64,000 nucleotides of DNA from positions 64,494,228 to 64,558,227 of the forward strand of contig OX638369.1 in the NCBI GenBank assembly GCA_951812925.1. Reading direction: 5' to 3'. Shown in pieces: positions 45,433 through 56,305 of this stretch. Numbering within the stretch: the stretch's first letter is position 1; each line of letters begins with the position of its first letter. The position numbers and the translations under genes were made by a program. The notes under the pieces were generated by a model that was not told the origin of the DNA, did not search any database, and saw only the letters and a list, made by a program, of their open reading frames with translations. The stretch comes from Calliopum simillimum. Lineage: Eukaryota > Arthropoda > Insecta > Diptera > Lauxaniidae.

Positions 45433-46290
45433 CCCTACACCCAGGGTATATTCACTTTGTCCTTCCGTTTGTAACACAGAGAAGGAAGCGTGGCAGGTAT
45501 GGAAAAGTATATTTTTGATCAGCGTCACCTCCTGAGTCGATATAGCCATGTCCGTCTGTCTGGCTAGCTGTACGTGGAAATATTTTTTACGAGAAAGCGT
45601 GAGCAAGATAATTCAATGAAATTTGGTGTATTACCTTCATCGTCAAAGTTAGCTCGTGGGATTGAAAATTAGCGAAATCGGTTAACGGACACGCCTACCG
45701 CTCATACAAAAAATATGTTCAAATGCAACTTTAGGAGTTTTTTTTACGACAATTCAACCAAAATACACATTATTACTATGAATTATTAGCGCAAGCTCTA
45801 AGCAAAAACTGGGCGGATTCGGACGAGAGGGCGTGGCACCACCCATATAAGCAAAAGCTTCAAAACGCTATACTTAAAACATTTTTTGAGATAATCCAAC
45901 CGAATTTCACTCCGACACTAAGAACTATAAATGCAAGCTCTGTGCAAAAACTGAGTGAATTCGGAAAAAAAGCTTGGCACCTCCCATATAAGCAAAATAC
46001 TGCAGTGTATGGTATTTAATGTTTGGCCAGGCCAAAGGATACACCCTTACTAGTTTGATAATAATGCCAACAAGTTATTATTGAAATACGTATATCTCAC
46101 AATTTTTACAAATGAACTGTGGAATAAATGTCAAAAAAAGTTAAACTACAATTAAATTTCATAAATAAGGAATTGCGTTTATGTTTAAATAAAAATGTTT
46201 ATAAAAGTAAAAGTTTACAATACAGTGCACTTCTTCAAAATTGCGGAGCCGGAAAGTGAAGGTTTCAACATCGACGAAATACATAAATAA

Positions 46291-47608
46291 CACTTTGCAA
46301 CAGCCAAATCTCCCAGTGAATGCCACTATCCATTTCATATGTAAAATGAGCTTCTATTTCCGAAAATCGCATTATTTTTTTTTTTTTTCGTGTCGTTTTC
46401 GAGATATCGGTCATTTTCGGTTTTCGGACCAAAAAAAAGATAGTTCTATTTAAATACAAATATCTCAAGAACCAATGTTTGTATTCAAACGTAATATATG
46501 TCATATTAAAGGTAATTAAATTATCTACAAATGATATTCACTCCACTTTTTGGTTGGTTTGTTAGTTTCGGCGAAATAAATTGTTTTCTAAAAAAAACAT
46601 TTTTTTTTTCGAAAAAATTAACAAAAAATCAAAATCAACTGCAGATTTATACAAAAAGAAATAACTTTTTTATAATTTTTTTTGTTTTTGGATCATAGAC
46701 TACATGTAGGTCTTTTAACCTAAATAATGGGGGGGTGAAAATGACCCACATATAAGGGTCTTAGAGGGTTAAAATTTTCTACAAAAATATTCCTCGTAAT
46801 ATCCTGCATAAGTTTACTGAACACATGATACACCTCAAATGTAAGGATCATATAGTTATTTGCATCGATTTAACACAAGAATGCGTTATTTTTGTTTTTT
46901 TCATGTACAGTGGATTAAAAAACTTCAAAAATCGATTAAAAAAAAATCTGACGTGCTGGAGAAAAACGACGAGACACGGGTATTTTGTTTCAACGCTAAC
47001 TTTAAGAATTTTTTGGATTTTCTCATGTGTTTTACAAAAAGTTTCAAATTATCGACAGTTTACTGAAAAAAACCGAAAAAAATAGGCAAAAAAGCATTTT
47101 AGTAATTTATCAATGAATTGTATACAGCTTTTGCATTTTCCCATCGATTTTTTTTAAGTGGTATCTTATTTTCTTCACAAATATATAGTCTTTGATACAA
47201 AACAAAAAAAATTATAAAAAAGTTATTTCTTGTATAAATCTGCAGTTGATTTTGATTTTTTGTTAATTTTTTCGAAAAAAAAAAAAATGTTTTTTTTAGA
47301 AATCAATTTATTTCGCCGAAACTAACAAACCAACCAAAAAGGGATGTGAATATCATTTGTAGGTAATTTAATTACCTTTACTATGGCATATAATACGTTT
47401 CAATACAAACATTGGTTCTTGAGATATTTGTATTTAAATGGAACTATCTTTTTTTTTTGGTCCGAAAACCGAAAATGACCGATATCTCGAAAACGACACG
47501 AAAATAAAAAAAAATAATGCGATTTTCGGAATCAACAGCCTATTTTACATATAAAATGAATAATGGCATTCCCTGGGGAAAAAATTTTTACTCATTTGTT
47601 GCATAGTG
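46291..47608. mobile_element. 1318-bp palindromic element, family C, copy 1
   Basis: Left end CACTTTGCAACAGCC, right end the inverse of CACTATGCAACAAATG. TAA flanks both sides (46288-46290, 47609-47611). Arms of about 600 bp carry TCGAGATATCGGTCATTTTC, ATATCTCAAGAACCAATGTT and GGTTGGTTTGTTAGTTTCGG in mirror. Short frames inside occur in both arms and are not genes. Confidence 0.85.
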
Positions 47609-47685
47609 TAATCAGTTTGTCCGAATTATAAAGTTGAAAAATTTTACCGAATGTGTAATTTGTTTCAGTTATACAACAGCTGAAC

Positions 47686-47950
47686 CAGTGTTGCCAGGTA
47701 GGTTCTCCTATTTTCCCCCAGATTGCACGAGATTTCCCCTAAATTTTGGTTTTCAGACGAAATATCCCCTAAATTTTGGTTTTCAGACGAAATATCCCCT
47801 AAATAGAAAATGTTATATTTTTCGACCAAAAAAAAAAAAAAAAAAAAATGAAAGTTCCAAATTTCAAAACGAAATTAATATTTTTCAAAACGAAAATTTC
47901 CCCCAAATTCTGGACTTTTAACAAAATTTCCCCTAAATATGGAGCAATTA
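47686..47950 (+). mobile_element. hAT-like left terminus with TTTCCCC repeats
   Basis: CAGTGTTGCCAGGTAGG is followed by at least five copies of (A)TTTCCCCTAAAT or close variants (47733, 47766, 47795, 47895, 47925), a subterminal array. The uncharacterised gene at 48129 lies just downstream and may belong to the same element. The right end is not seen. A similar end is at 18410. Confidence 0.5.
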
Positions 47951-48128
47951 TATTTTGGTAACAAAAAACAAAAATAAATTTCCAAATTTCAAAATGAAGT
48001 GAATGTTGTTTCAATATATTTTAAAAATATAGTCGATTCCTGCCGAAGTAGAATCAGTGATAAACAGCAAGGTAAGCTTGTTATTTCAAATACTTAGTTA
48101 ATTGTTCCTATAAAATGATTTTTTGAAG

Positions 48129-49068
48129 CCCCTTGAAAACTATCTTCAAAATGGGGATTATTCATGTTTCTTGAAAGAATATCAGATCAACAATTTCCTA
48201 AGTGACAATTCAAGGCGTTGCTTAGTGCGTGAGCGCACAAATTTTTTACCCAAGCTCTGCGGATATCACCCAAAGCGTGAAAAAAGGTTACATTGGCTGA
48301 GTCAATAATACATATATCTCTTTCCAGCTTTTAAAGTGTTAAAAAGCAAGTTTGGTGGCATTGTAAGTATAATATGTTGACGATTTCTTCTTCAAAGCCT
48401 GATTATTTATGGTTTACTCAATTTATTTTAAGATAGTTGTTTTATTTTATTTTTTTCTTAAAAACTTATTTCAGGATCTGTTTTATAATCCGGAATTTAA
48501 CAGCGGTTATTTGGTTGCAAAGTTAAAAAATTTAAACACAAAACTTACGAAACTTGGCAACATAATCAACAAAAAGCGAACATTTTTATCAGAAGAGGTA
48601 GAGAACGAAGAAAACGACAAACTTACCCAAGAAGATCTGCACTTTTTTAAAAATTGTAGTATTCCAGAAGGTTTGAAAGAAGCCAAAAATAAACTGCGAG
48701 AAACACTGAATGCTAGAATTAAGATTTGCGCTACAGAAACAAATGCGCTAGAGTGTTTTCCAATATTTTGTATGAAATTTCTATTGAAGCAAGTGGGGGA
48801 AGTAAGTAATTTAGGAGTCTTGGCTGTTTGGGCTTCTGATGTGTTGTCTTTTCTGAAGCTAATTAAACTTTTTGCCTTGTTCCTACATTGGACGAAAGCA
48901 TAAGAAAGTGAATTTAAAAAAATCTGCTGATAATTTAATATCATTTGAAAATGTACTTTACTCTAAATTGATCTATATAAAATTGGATCTAGTTAACCGA
49001 CCATTATTGCAGTTTGAAATAGTAAAACTAGCTTATATTAATATTTTTTATCTTTTGATGGGAAGGTG
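48129..49068 (+). pseudogene. Uncharacterised transposon-associated gene (SGYL type, family Z)
   Basis: Exon 1 (48129-48362) reads PLENYLQNGDYSCFLKEYQI, then SRRCLVRERTNFLPKLCGYH, an in-frame TAA, and YLFPAFKVLKSKFGGI. A 112-nt intron (GTAAGT ... TTATTTCAG, 48363-48474, phase 0) joins DLFYNPEFNSGYLVAKLKNL, then LHFFKNCSIPEGLKEAKNKL, RETLNARIKICATETNALEC, FPIF, ending at another donor (48802). A later segment gives CSYIGRKHKKVNLKKSADNL. The sequence (R)R.LVR..TNFL...CGYxP, FPxxK, FYNPxxNSGYL, ...A(R)RK... matches a family I recall as multi-copy uncharacterised genes in insects and fish; function unknown. One in-frame stop marks it as probably inactive, but splice sites are intact. It follows the TTTCCCC terminus at 47686. 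Confidence 0.6.
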
Positions 49069-51000
49069 ATAAATGTTCCTAGTGAATTAAACACTTTAAA
49101 TGTTTTTATATTGTTATAAACTTACAATCTAGTGACATCGCGACCTATGCCGCCCTTGCGCTACAATAACCCTGAACCTGATGTAGTGGCACTTTGTTTT
49201 GTAAAATTGACTTACAATTGTTTTTGGAAAAATTTGGCATTATTGGAATGCAGCATAATTGTTTTTGTTTTGTTCATTTCTCGTTTAGAGTAAACGGTAA
49301 ACAAATATGAAAAATAAAATTGAATTGATTTTGACAATAGAACAAGAAGCACGCGTCTTCTTAATTTTTAACCTCTTTTCAAGTAATAGGAATATCTTCG
49401 ATTTTAAGAAAACTTTGGTAAGTTTCTACGGCGCACATCTTCATCCAAAAACCAATACCTCTCGGGAACCAGAGGTGCGCCCAACGAGGGATATTTTTAT
49501 AACAATATATTCAACATAGAATTTGATGCAACTCTGGTAAGCCTCTTGCATTTCTTTGCCAAATTTATTTACAAAATTTAAGACAAAAAGAAGCTAAGCA
49601 CTAGACTTATCAAAATTCACTCCAAGTTTGAAAACAAGTTCAGGGAACGAATTACTTAATTGCGCCTAATAATGAAAAGCTTTTGCTTTTTATGTGAAAG
49701 AGAATTCGATACAGTATCTTCCGTGATACATCATTTATAAAATGAACACTTTCATTGTTTAAAGCTGAGATGTGTTTCATCTAAAACAAGGGTGTCAGCG
49801 TAGAAGAAAAGTGAGCCAATTTTGGCTCGACCCAACAACATCAATATTTCTGTACAACATTCACAGAAATAATTTTAGTAGTGCGAAATTTTCGGCAATA
49901 TTTTTGTTATTTTACTAATATCAAACTTTAGCAAATTGCACTTGCGCAACGAGGCAAGGGCATTGCACATCAACGCGTGAGTTCCCCTAATTTTTGTGTG
50001 TGTCCTAGTTCTTAGAAATTTTGAAAATTGTTGAAGTATTATTGTTGTTGTAAACGAGGCATGAAAAAACAACAAAAAATGGTTTTTTTGTTTAATGTTA
50101 CTCGAATTTAAAGTTGTTGTAAAAGCAACGCTGACTGCGCTGCATGCGCTTGGCTCAGTGATTTGAAAACGCTGACACCCTTGATCTAAAATATGTAAAC
50201 AAATATTCTGTACATTTAGTTCATTAAGAAGACATTCCACATCTTGTGTTCCTTTAGAAATACAAAGCAATATCGCAGCCAAAAAAAATAAACATCGAAC
50301 AAATTGCAAGTAATAAAAATGTTAACACTCAAAATGCTTTCATTAATAATGATAATTCATCTTTCGACTTAGTGCAACTGAAAATTTCGAGGAATTCTCA
50401 ATGGATTCATCACTTCTAAAAACATTTATATCGTGCGGCATTTCGAAAACAAATATAAGTTTAATGCTTACAACACTTGAAACTCTATGGAAAAAGAGTT
50501 TTGAGAAGTTTGAAAGTTATCTTTTAGAAAAAATCCTGAAATAAACGAGATTCGCTATAAGCAAAACTGTCTAAATTTTTGCATTATATTGTCTGATAAC
50601 TTCAAGCAATATTCCACTAAATTCAAAAGAGAAAAAGAATGTAGGAAGGCAGATTTATACAGATATAGTGCCGAACATTCCCGATAAATTGGAATACGTT
50701 GGAGAGGTGGCCAGAGGAAATGCAGTTCGGGACATAATTCGAGATCAATTTCAAAGAAGACAGCCTTAAGGATAATTAAGTCGGTGAGTATATATTTCAC
50801 TTAAGTGTTTTTCAAACAAAATCTTGACTATTAAAATTCACTACGCTCCAAAATATAATGCTTTGCCAATACAAAAATGTTAGAGATCCTATAATTATTG
50901 CATTGTAATTTATTATTAAATAATGAAGAATTAAAAATAAATTTACATAAAATATTTTCTTTATTGAGCCAAAACACACTTAAACATAAAATAATCACCC
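49069..51000. other. Intergenic sequence, no supported gene
   Basis: Short frames at 49307 and 49875-50309 lack motifs. A short run at about 50650-50760 (YTDIVPNIPDKLEYVGEVAR in one frame) looks coding in composition but I do not recognise it. Near 50988, CACCCCTATTCCC could be the left terminus of the Harbinger element that follows. Confidence 0.35.
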
Positions 51001-51206
51001 CTATTCCCAATAGCGTTGACGTTTTAAAACGAAATAATAACGTCGATTTCATATTCCTAATGGCGTTTTTGAAAGTTATCGGAAATATATCGGTATTCTC
51101 AAAATTAAAACGAAGATAGAAACGACAGAGATCACTGACGTTTTAAGTCGTTGAAATTTTTGCAAACGAAATTAAAACGAATTTATTTTTGCGTTTGATA
51201 AAAAAC

Positions 51207-53795
51207 ATGAATATACTAAAAAATAAATTGACTACTATACAGCAGTTTGAGACTTTGGTGTCTGAAATGGAAAAAAATCCAGAGTATGCTAAAGGCTTTA
51301 GAAGAAGCATCAAGCCGTTAAATTTTGATGGGTTTTGGGATGGTATGGCGCATAAATTAAATGCCATGGGACCTCCAGTTCGTGATTTTAATGGCTGGCA
51401 TAAAGTGAGTTAAGAGCAGTTACTTAATAGAGTTTACTTTTTAAAATAATTACGAAATGTAAATTATAGGTGTGGAAGGACATGAAATTCAAAACAAAAA
51501 AGAAGATGTGCCACAATAATTCAGAAGCTAGAGCAACAGGAGGTGGTGCATTTAAGCAACTAGCGCTGTCACCGTTGGAGGAAGCCGTTGCGAATCTGCT
51601 TAAATATGATATGCAAATAAACCCCAATGGGGTTGTGTTAGGTTTGAACATAAGCGATGACATAGAAACTAATATCACTAGTTTACAAATGATTAAAATT
51701 TTTTTTCCCAGCGAATGCCGTTACTCATTTTATATGGAAAATGGGCTGCTGATTCCGAAAATCGCATTTTTTTTTTTTATTTCGTGTCGTTTTCGAGATA
51801 TCGGTCATTTTCGGTTTTTGGACCGAAAAAAAAAGTTAGTTCCACTTAAATACAAATATCTCAAGAACCAATGTTTATATTCAAACAAATAATATGCCAT
51901 ATTAAAGGTAATTAAATTACCTACAAATGATATCCACATCACTTTTTGGTTGGTTCGTTAGTTTCGATGAAATAAATTGATTTCTGAAAAAAAGAGTATA
52001 TTTTTCCGAAAAAATTACAAAAATGTCTAAATCAACTGCATATTTTTACAAGAAAAAAAAATTTTAAAAATCATTTTGTATTTTTATATCATAGTCTATA
52101 AATTTGTTAGGCAAATAAAATACTATTTAAGAAAATCGATGGAAAAATACAAAAGTTGTATACAATTCATTGTTAAGTTACCAAAATGCGTTTTTCCCTA
52201 TTTTTCCGTTTTTTTTGTAATAAACCGTTCGAAAATTTGAAACTTTTTGTAAAAGAAATTAGAAAATCCAAAAAATTCTTAAAGAAGGCATTAAAAGGAA
52301 ATACTCGTGCCTCGCCGTTTTTCTCTAGCACGTCAGATTTTTTTTTAATCGATTTTTGAAGTTTTTTAATCCACTGTACATGAAAAAACAGAAATAACGC
52401 ATTCTTGTGTTAAATCGATGAATTTAACTATATGATCCTTACATCTGAGGTGTATCATGTCTTCAGCAAACTTATGCAGGATACTACGCGGAATATTTTT
52501 GTAGACAATTTTAACCCTCTCAAACCCCCACATGTAGGTCAAAATGACCTTCATGTGGGGGTCAAAATGACCCACATGTGAGGGTTTTAGAGGGTTAAAA
52601 TTTTCTACAAAAATATTCCTCGCAGTATCCTGCATAAGTTTACTGAACGCATAATACACCTCAGATGTAAGGATCATATAGTTAAATTCATCGATTTAAC
52701 ACAAGAATGCGTTATTTCTGTTTTTTCATGTACAGTGGATTAAAAAACTTCAAAAATCGATTAAAAAAAAATCTGACGTGCTAGAGAAAAACGGCGAGGC
52801 ACGAGTATTTCCTTTTAATGCCTTCTTTAAGAATTTTTTGGATTTTCTAATTTCTTTTACAAAAAGTTTCAAATTTTCGAACGGTTTATTACAAAAAAAC
52901 GGAAAAATAGGGAAAAACGCATTTTGGTAACTTATCAATGAATTGTATACAACTTTTGCATTTTTCCATCGATTTTCTTAAATGATATCTTATTTTCTTC
53001 ACAAATATATAGTCTATGATACAAAAAAAAAATATTATAAAAAAGTTATGTCTTCTTGTATAAATTTGAAGTTGAATTTGATTTTTTCTTAATTTTTTCG
53101 AAAAAAAAAATTTTTTTTTTTAGAAATCAATTTATTTCACCGAAACTAACGAACCAACCAAAAAGTGATGTGGATATCATTTGTAGGTAATTTAATTACC
53201 TTTAATATGGCATATTATTTGTTTGAATATAGACATTGGTTCTTGAGATATTTGTATTTAAGTGGAACTATCTTTTTTTTCGGTCCAAAAACCGAAAATG
53301 ACCGATATCTCGAAAACGACACGAAATAAAAAAAAAAGAATGAGATTTTCGGAATCAGCAGCCCATTTTCCATATAAAATGAGTAACGGCATTCGCTGGG
53401 AATTTTGGCTGTAAACTAGTGTATTCAATCAACAAATGCTGCAACTGTGGAAACTCCTCCCGCTAACGAAAATTGTCAAGATGATGTTTCACCTAGTACG
53501 TCCGCGAATGTTAGCACCGCACAAAGAGGAACCAAAAGAAAGTCATCCGAAAGTGTGCGAAGTGAGCTGTTGCTTAAGCAAACTGAGCTGTTGGAAAGGC
53601 AGTGCAGTCATTTAGATTCAATTAAAAAGTCACTGAAAGACGTTTCCAGATACCAAAGGAAGAGGTTCGAAATAGAGGAGGAACGTCTTAAAATTTATAA
53701 ACAGAAGTCGACAGGTGGACCTTATGGAAGTTGAGCTTCGAATAAAAAACAAAAAGCTAGAATTGTTGAAGAGACAGTTGAATGCTCGAGATTAA
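51207..53795 (+). pseudogene. Harbinger accessory protein, Myb/SANT (zeste-like), interrupted
   Basis: Exon 1 (51207-51404) encodes MNILKNKLTTIQQFETLVSE, then FWDGMAHKLNAMGPPVRDFN and GWHK. A 65-nt intron (51405-51469) joins VWKDMKFKTKKK, NSEARATGGGAFKQLALSPL and EEAVANLLKYDM. The tryptophans (FW, GWHKVW) and K-rich end are the Myb/SANT-like fold, and ATGGG...LSPxEE is the hallmark linker of zeste-like proteins that accompany Harbinger transposases and help DNA binding. At 51675 a 1746-bp palindrome interrupts the exon. After it the frame resumes QSTNAATVETPP, GTKRKSSESVRSELLLKQTE, a coiled-coil-like RYQRKRFEIEEERLKIYKQK, and a frameshift near 53713 before the likely original end (KLELLKRQLNARD, TAA 53793-53795). 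It is convergent with the transposase at 53884. Apart from the insertion and one shift it is well preserved. Confidence 0.82.
51676..53421. mobile_element. 1746-bp palindromic element, family C, copy 2
   Basis: Ends CACTAGTTTACA and its mirror TGTAAACTAGTG, then CCCAGCGAATGCCGTTACTC inverted at the right. TAT flanks both sides (51673-51675, 53422-53424). Arms of about 850 bp meet at 52550 around CCCCCACATGTAGGTC. Removing the element with one TAT restores the accessory-gene frame (DDIETN then IQSTNA). Confidence 0.93.
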
Positions 53796-53874
53796 ATAAC
53801 TTCATTATTTAAATATTTTCTTTTACATAAACTGTTTCTTTTTAATTTCCACCACAAATGGGTTCCTTTTTTTA

Positions 53875-53880
53875 ATAAAT
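53875..53880 (+). promoter_or_regulatory. Possible polyadenylation signal
   Basis: AATAAA lies between the two convergent Harbinger genes, about 80 bp after the accessory gene's likely stop, and could serve it. Confidence 0.35.
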
Positions 53881-53883
53881 ACA

Positions 53884-54695
53884 TTACAGAGTAAAAATGT
53901 TTTTAATTGAATCTTTTATACTAGCAGCTTCTGTGCAATTACTCATGCTCTCGTTCTGAGAATCTTGAGCACCTTCAGAAATCGTGGTTATTTCCTCATT
54001 TGGAAGGATAGCATTATAGTGAATGCAAATATTGTGAATATCCGCACAAGCATTGACTATTTGTGTAGTTTTTTCGAAATCATAATGCAGCTGACGAGCT
54101 CCTAGGAGAAATCGAAAGCGCGATTTCAGCACGCCAATTACTCGTTCTACAATGTTACGTGCCTTCGCATGAACTGAGTTATATTTACTTTCCGGACTTC
54201 CTTCAGACGCTGATCTATACGGTGTCATTAAAAATGGTTCCAAGGGATACCCAGCATCGCCTAAAAAAAGAAAATGGGTTTTTATTAGTGAAATTATTTT
54301 TATTGGGAGCTTTTATACCTAGTATCCATGCATTACATTCCCCAGCATTATGCTTTCCTTGCAGAATTCTTCTTACATGGCTAGTGTTCCAAATTAATGA
54401 GTCATGTCCTGACCCCGGGTGTCTAGCATCTACATACCGTATACGCATTTTATGATCGCATATCTACAACAAAGAACATTTAGAGGTTGACGAACTTATT
54501 CTCTTAAATATCAGTACTTACTATCATTGCATTTATACTGAAGAAACCTTTTCTATTGTAGTACAAATGTTGCAAATTTTTTGACGGAGCAATTATTTTA
54601 ATGTGGGTTCCATCGATACATCCAATTACTCCAGGAAACCCAGTTTTTTCAAAAAAATATTGCTTGCATTCCATCATTTCCATCATTTCTGACTT
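53884..54695 (-). pseudogene. PIF/Harbinger transposase (HARBI1-like), N-terminally truncated
   Basis: Three exons on the minus strand: up to 54522 (ending SINAMI), 54463-54319, and 54260-53884. Two 58-nt introns (54464-54521, 54261-54318) have clean GT-AG borders. Exon 1 has MECKQYFFEKTGFPGVIGCI, DGTHIKIIAPS and YYNRKGFFSINAMI; exon 2 has ICDHKMRIRYVDARHPGSGH, DSLIWNTSHVRRILQG and WILG; exon 3 has DAGYPLEPFLMTPYR, NIVERVIGVLKSRFRFL and HNICIHYN. The first aspartate is in GCIDGTH, the second in (L)GDAGYP and the glutamate in VERVIGVLKxRF, so all three DDE residues are present. The protein should have about 150 more N-terminal residues. Those are missing beyond 54695, where unrelated AT-rich sequence begins. 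The core is open throughout and among the best preserved coding sequences here. Confidence 0.92.
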
Positions 54696-55300
54696 GTTTT
54701 ACAAAAATAAAAAAAAAAAATTCTCGGGTCACCCTAACGTTTTAGAGAAAATTTTTGTATAGAAAACTATAAGCTAATTGTATTAGTTATCTCAGAGTGT
54801 ATTAGGTTTACCATATACGATTTAAAAGGATTTTGCAAAGCACTCGACCTTTAGAATTGATATTTTCGCTTCGTTATCCTACTTTTTGAATATGGCGGCC
54901 ATTTTAGTATGAAAAAGGTCCCATTAACGGACCTTTTTATATATTTTTTAGAACTCTCGATTAATTTTCTTTAATTCGGTGGCACAAATTTTCTACTTTT
55001 ATGTAATAACACACGCTATTATAAAGCTCATATAATTAACTAAAAGTTTTCCATAAACAAATTTTCTCTTCAACTTAAGGGTAATCCAAGAAAATTTTTT
55101 TTTGTAAAACATGTCAAAAACTCAGTATTAACCCTAAAACTCCTCAGGGGTATATTTAAGACCCCCTCTAGCACAATTTTTTGTTAATATAGTGTTCTTC
55201 TCTCACCTCCCAGAAGCTTAGTAATCTTATCGATTGCACCCTGTTTCAAAAGATTTATTTCATAATTTTGTATTTCGTGCTCTCGTAGCATTGGTCTTAC
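54696..55300. other. No gene seen
   Basis: Starts with an A-rich tract and TTCTCGGGTCACCCTAACG, which may be the end of another element that truncated the Harbinger transposase. Nothing else is recognised. Confidence 0.4.
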
Positions 55301-55322
55301 TTAAAAAACTAGTTTTTATTTT

Positions 55323-56302
55323 ATGCTACGAGCTGCTCCAATAATTCTAGCTTTCGGTTAGTCATTTCTTCTTTGCGCTTAGCTCTTTCATATTTTTCTT
55401 CTTCCATTTTTTTGTTGGGCTATTTTTTCATAATGCAATCTTCTTTCTTTTGCCATTGAGTCAATTTTATATAAAATTTTATCTTGTAAATTAATCGATT
55501 TCTTTTTCGGTGGCTCTTCTAAATCAGCACCACCTTTAAAAATTAAAAATTTTGTACTTTTCATAAGAAAATTATCTCAATAATTTACGTGAGGTTGATG
55601 GGCTTGAGTCTGAGACTTCATTAGCATCGGCAGCCGTTGAACCATTTCCGGTAGAAGACGTTTCATTTTTAACCTATGCTCCTCCTAGGAGTTGCAGCAG
55701 AATCCATATGTACTTAACAAATTATTTTTTATAACTTACGAGAGGTCGAAGAGCTTGTATCCGAAATTTCATTAGCATCCGCAGCCATTAAATCTTCTTT
55801 TGCCAGCACATCATTGGCATCGCTGTCTAATATGAAGTAGGGGTAAATGCCTCTTTTTTCCGCCAAAACATTATCGAGTTCACTGGAATGGAAGTTATTA
55901 AATAGAATTCTAGTTTTGGTACAAAACTGTTTACCTTTGGAAAGGGCAAGTTTTGTTGCTTCAATCTGTTAGAGAATTGTTTAATTTCGTGTTTTTGTAC
56001 TGCCTTTCTAAGTGCCGAAACTTGCCCTGTACCCTTCACTGTTTATTTTTTCAGTGACAACTTGCCACATTTTGGCCTTTTTTTTCAGCCTCGTGCTTTT
56101 CCCAACTTGAGGGCGCAACTACTCGACCAGACTTAAAAGCTTTGTTGATGCTTCTAACCACATCTCTTTTTTTTCCTCTCTGTTCAACCTCTTCCTGAGA
56201 TGTGCCATCTAACGTAAATATTACACTGCCTATGGGAACATATTTATTTCCTTCCTTGACAGACTGTGTAAGTAGATCCCTATATTCTGGGTCTAAAAAT
56301 AA
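55323..56302 (-). pseudogene. Decayed multi-exon gene with trihelix/Myb-SANT-like segment
   Basis: From a likely acceptor near 56295, the first exon reads PEYRDLLTQSVKEGNKYVPI, then EVEQRGKKRDVVRSINKAFK, SGRVVAPSSWEKHEAE, and in a shifted frame KKAKMWQVVTEKINSEGYRA. The MWQxxxxxIxxxGY pattern resembles the third-helix region of trihelix/Myb-SANT domains. Later, after a stop, come TCPFQSELDNVLAEKRGIYP and YFILDSDANDVLAKED. A GT-AG intron (about 55870-55935) separates TCPFQ from SELDNVL. Next a serine-rich exon end, ADANEISDTSSSTSR, stops at a donor. It is repeated upstream of 55596 as ADANEVSDSSPSTSR with its own donor, so that exon was duplicated. The last exon gives GGADLEEPPKKK, LYKIDSMAKERRLHYEKIAQ and a charged tail ending LEQLVA. 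Several breaks suggest it is dead. Family unknown. Confidence 0.5.
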
Positions 56303-56305
56303 CAT

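Larger units (their letters stand above)
43321..46054. repeat. Dispersed TATACCC repeat, copy 2, interrupted twice
   Basis: The opening palindrome TATACCCTACACCCAGGGTA is broken: its first part is at 43321-43332 and the rest resumes at 45433 (CCCTACACCCAGGGTATATT). From there it is collinear with copy 1 (TCCGTCTGTCTGGCTAGCTG, then GGGCGTGGCACCACCCATAT at 45829 and the next unit 141 bp on), ending GGCCAGGCCAAAGG ... CCCTTACTAG. The insertions are the hAT element 43333-44897 and the MITE 44906-45432. Confidence 0.78.

Noticed and set aside
48507..48944. 145-residue minus-strand frame
   Set aside because: It is the shadow of the spliced plus-strand gene at 48129-49068.
49875..50309. 144-residue minus-strand frame with a hydrophobic start
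   Set aside because: It looks signal-peptide-like at first, but there is no cysteine pattern, homology or splice context to support a secreted protein.
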